Source: Pontimonas sp964350865 (GTDB lineage: Bacteria > Actinomycetota > Actinomycetes > Actinomycetales > Microbacteriaceae). Taken from it: a DNA stretch of 7,367 nucleotides. Of this stretch, positions 6,095 through 7,367 are shown in pieces. A program made the translations under genes and the position numbers. Where the stretch lies: positions 1 to 7,367 of the forward strand of contig CAYGLJ010000043.1 in assembly GCA_964350865.1 (NCBI GenBank), in the 5' to 3' direction. A model generated the notes under the pieces. The model searched no databases. It saw only the letters and a program-made list of their open reading frames with translations, and was not told the DNA's origin. Within the stretch, counting starts at the first letter, position 1, and each line of letters begins with the position of its first letter.

Positions 6095-6310
6095 ATGATG
6101 ACACACCTGCTCACCCGCTACCGTCGCCCTATGACCACGCATACCCCACACCACACCATGTCCCCACCTAACTCTGAGCGAGGAGATGTGCCTGGCTGGG
6201 TTCTCATCACCTTGATGACCGCAGGACTTGTCGTTGTTATCTGGTCAGCGGCGGGGCCAGCACTCTCCGGAGTTTTCGAACAGGCCATCACCCGGGTGAC
6301 AGGTTTCTGA
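6095..6310 (+). CDS. Short pilin-like membrane protein, probable Flp-type pilin of the Tad locus
   Basis: A 71-residue protein with a polar, His-rich N-terminus (about 30 residues), then SERG (27-30), a single hydrophobic segment (about 34-54, GWVLITLMTAGL onward) and a short amphipathic end (FEQAITRVTGF). Size, position between tadC and the TadE-like genes, and the Gly before the hydrophobic stretch fit the short pilin of actinobacterial Tad loci; I recall GDVPGWVLxTLMTAGL-type proteins at this place, usually annotated as hypothetical. If cleaved after Gly30 the mature chain would be 41 residues. Unlike classical Flp pilins it lacks Glu at +5 and Tyr at +6 (DVPGWV), so pilin function is inferred from context. 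GGAG (6086-6089) lies five bases before ATG 6095 and eight before the adjacent ATG 6098; either may be the start. Starts at 6131 or 6158 would give a shorter leader but have no ribosome binding site. Confidence 0.72.
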   Translation: MMTHLLTRYRRPMTTHTPHHTMSPPNSERGDVPGWVLITLMTAGLVVVIWSAAGPALSGVFEQAITRVTGF

Positions 6311-6315
6311 TTCTC

Positions 6316-6687
6316 ATGGAGCGCGGGAATGCTCCAGCAGAGTTTGTGCTGGTAAGCGCCCTCCTCGTGGCCCTCGTTCTTGGCGCTCTGCAGGTCGTGA
6401 TGGTCGGCTATGCCCGCCATGTTCTGACCTCGGCAGCCGCTGAGGGGGCCCGGATGGGGAGCGTCATGGATGCCACCGCCGTGGATGCGGTTGCTCACAC
6501 CAAAGCCCTTATTGAGTCCTCTCTCTCGCCCCAATACTCCCGGCAGATAGCTGCCTCACAGTCCTCGGCGTTGGGTGTCCCGACGATCGAGGTGAGAGTC
6601 GTCGCCCCTTTCCCCGCGGTGGGTTTCTGGAGTGTTGGCGGGGTGATGGAGGTGAGCGCTCATGCACCGCTGGACTATGCACGCTGA
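6316..6687 (+). CDS. TadE-like minor pseudopilin (first copy)
   Basis: A 123-residue protein with a very short leader. MERG is followed directly by NAPAEFVLVSALLVALVLGAL, so Gly4 at -1, Glu9 at +5 and Phe10 at +6 match the prepilin peptidase site of Tad pseudopilins. The single N-terminal helix (about 10-30) is followed by GYARHVLTSAAAEGAR (31-46), the TadE-like helix with its characteristic AAxEGAR, and then a small extracytoplasmic domain of about 75 residues rich in beta-type segments (TIEVRVVAPFPAV, MEVSAHAPLDYAR). TadE/TadF-type minor pilins are needed for pilus assembly in known Tad systems. The ATG at 6316 lies five bases after the stop of the pilin-like gene and has no good Shine-Dalgarno (AGG at 6301-6303 is distant), so coupling is likely. 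The 3' end overlaps the next gene by 26 bases. Confidence 0.85.
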   Translation: MERGNAPAEFVLVSALLVALVLGALQVVMVGYARHVLTSAAAEGARMGSVMDATAVDAVAHTKALIESSLSPQYSRQIAASQSSALGVPTIEVRVVAPFPAVGFWSVGGVMEVSAHAPLDYAR

Positions 6688-7111
6688 CCATAGTGAGTCT
6701 GGTCGCGCCTCTCTCGAATTCCTGGTCTTTGGTGTCGCACTTCTGATCCCCGTGATGTTTCTCGGGATGAGTCTCGCCTCTATTCAGGGCGCAACCCTGG
6801 CGGCGCAGGGCGCCTCGGATCAGGCTGCCCGGGTGTTCGTCCAGCAACCAGGTCTTGTGGAAGCTAGCTCACGGGCTGAAACGGCGGCCGTGGTTGCCCT
6901 TCGCAACCACGGTGTTGATTCCTACGCCCGTCTGGAGCGATTCTGCGAGCCATCGCCCTGTCTCTCGCCAGGATCAGCGGTGACCATTCGGGTGTCGGTG
7001 GAAGCTCCCCTCTTCACGAGTAGCGTTCTTCCGGGAGTTTTGGGGGCCGAAACGGTCACGGTTTCTGCAGAATCCACCCGCATCGTGTCTCGATATGGGG
7101 TTCCCCGGTGA
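6662..7111 (+). CDS. TadE/TadF-like minor pseudopilin (second copy)
   Basis: A 149-residue protein. SESGRASLEF (11-20) gives Gly14 at -1, Glu19 at +5 and Phe20 at +6, a clean prepilin peptidase motif, followed by a hydrophobic helix (about 19-38) and an alanine-rich amphipathic continuation (GATLAAQGASDQAARVFV). The C-terminal half (about 85-149) is an extracytoplasmic domain with two close cysteines, Cys95 and Cys100, in RFCEPSPCLSPG, that could form a disulfide, then beta-like stretches (AVTIRVSVEAPL, ETVTVSAEST). The start ATG 6662 is preferred because GGAGG at 6648-6652 lies nine bases upstream; ATG 6677 would place it 24 away. The 26-base overlap with the previous gene and the GTGA overlap with the next suggest tight translational coupling. 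It may correspond to TadF in other systems; the sequence alone does not decide this. Confidence 0.82.
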   Translation: MHRWTMHADHSESGRASLEFLVFGVALLIPVMFLGMSLASIQGATLAAQGASDQAARVFVQQPGLVEASSRAETAAVVALRNHGVDSYARLERFCEPSPCLSPGSAVTIRVSVEAPLFTSSVLPGVLGAETVTVSAESTRIVSRYGVPR

Positions 7112-7367
7112 ATGAGCGTGGCAGCATGATGCCCCTCTTCGGGGGAGCCACCGTCTTGTTGCTGGTCATGGTGCTGGGTGTTGTGGGAGCATCATCGCTC
7201 TTGGTGGAGAGGCAGAGGCTCTATTCCCTCGCCGATGGGGCTGCTGTGTTTGCCTCGGAGAATTTTGACCCCGCTCAGGTCTCGAGGGTAAATTCCAGGC
7301 CCCGAGCGCCCCTCACCACGAATCGGGTGCGCCAATCGGCCAGCGAGTTTCTCCAACGGGTCAGCTC
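7108..7367 (+). CDS. TadG-like / TadE-like pilus protein, N-terminal fragment
   Basis: The frame opens at GTG 7108, sharing GTGA with the previous stop, and runs through the right edge without a stop, giving 86 codons. The product begins VNERGSMMPLFGGATVLLLVMV, with a hydrophobic helix at about 9-31 and then the polar RQRLYSLADGAAVFASENFD. The pattern RGS, one N-terminal helix and (R)xxxxxxADGAAxxAA fits the TadG-like/TadE-like protein at the end of actinobacterial Tad operons, where helix residues D and A after the membrane span are conserved. It keeps the ERG before the helix but has Leu, not Glu, at +5. GGGG at 7097-7100 is seven bases before the start. The function is probably a minor pilin or envelope-anchored component. 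The C-terminal part is missing, so the family assignment is tentative. Confidence 0.72.
   Translation, partial: MNERGSMMPLFGGATVLLLVMVLGVVGASSLLVERQRLYSLADGAAVFASENFDPAQVSRVNSRPRAPLTTNRVRQSASEFLQRVS

Overview
The window looks like a piece of an actinobacterial chromosome, most like a high-GC Gram-positive of the Microbacteriaceae type (family level is inference). Supporting signs are the C-terminal TatB motif ending in QYDPRRIIREAL, an Mrp ATPase without the CxxC pair, a small two-helix YflT-like stress protein ahead of a magnesium transporter, frequent GTG starts, and a Tad pilus operon with the actinobacterial order of small genes.

Left part (1-3213), housekeeping and membrane genes. The 3' end of tatB (twin-arginine translocase) meets mrp (P-loop ATPase, minus strand) tail to tail, and their stop codons share the palindrome CCTAGG. 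A spacer of about 60 bp separates mrp from a divergent two-gene unit: a small membrane protein with an N-terminal YflT-like domain, then a full-length MgtE Mg2+ channel/transporter. These two touch at TAATG.

Spacer (3214-3262). Only 49 bp lie between mgtE and the next gene, and they are almost wholly two adjacent inverted repeats. The second is a perfect 11-bp stem ending three bases before the start codon of tadA.

Right part (3263-7367), a tightly packed Tad (tight adherence / Flp type IVc pilus) operon, all on the plus strand: tadA (ATPase), tadB and tadC (membrane platform proteins), a 71-residue pilin-like protein, two TadE-like pseudopilins, and the first 86 codons of a TadG-like protein cut by the right edge. 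Most junctions are 4-base start/stop overlaps (GTGA, ATGA). TadA would supply ATP-driven force at the cytoplasmic face, TadB/TadC would form the inner-membrane platform, and the four small proteins would be the pilin and minor pilins pulled from the membrane. No TadZ/CpaE-like gene and no prepilin peptidase gene is present; they must be encoded elsewhere if they exist.

I see no RNA genes, insertion sequences, CRISPR array or phage attachment site, and no gene-free stretch longer than 300 bases. No wholly new system is evident. The points most worth checking are the pilin-like protein without the usual Glu at +5, the minimal and apparently TadZ-less Tad locus, the double hairpin in front of tadA, and a four-codon mini-ORF overlapping the start of the YflT-like gene.
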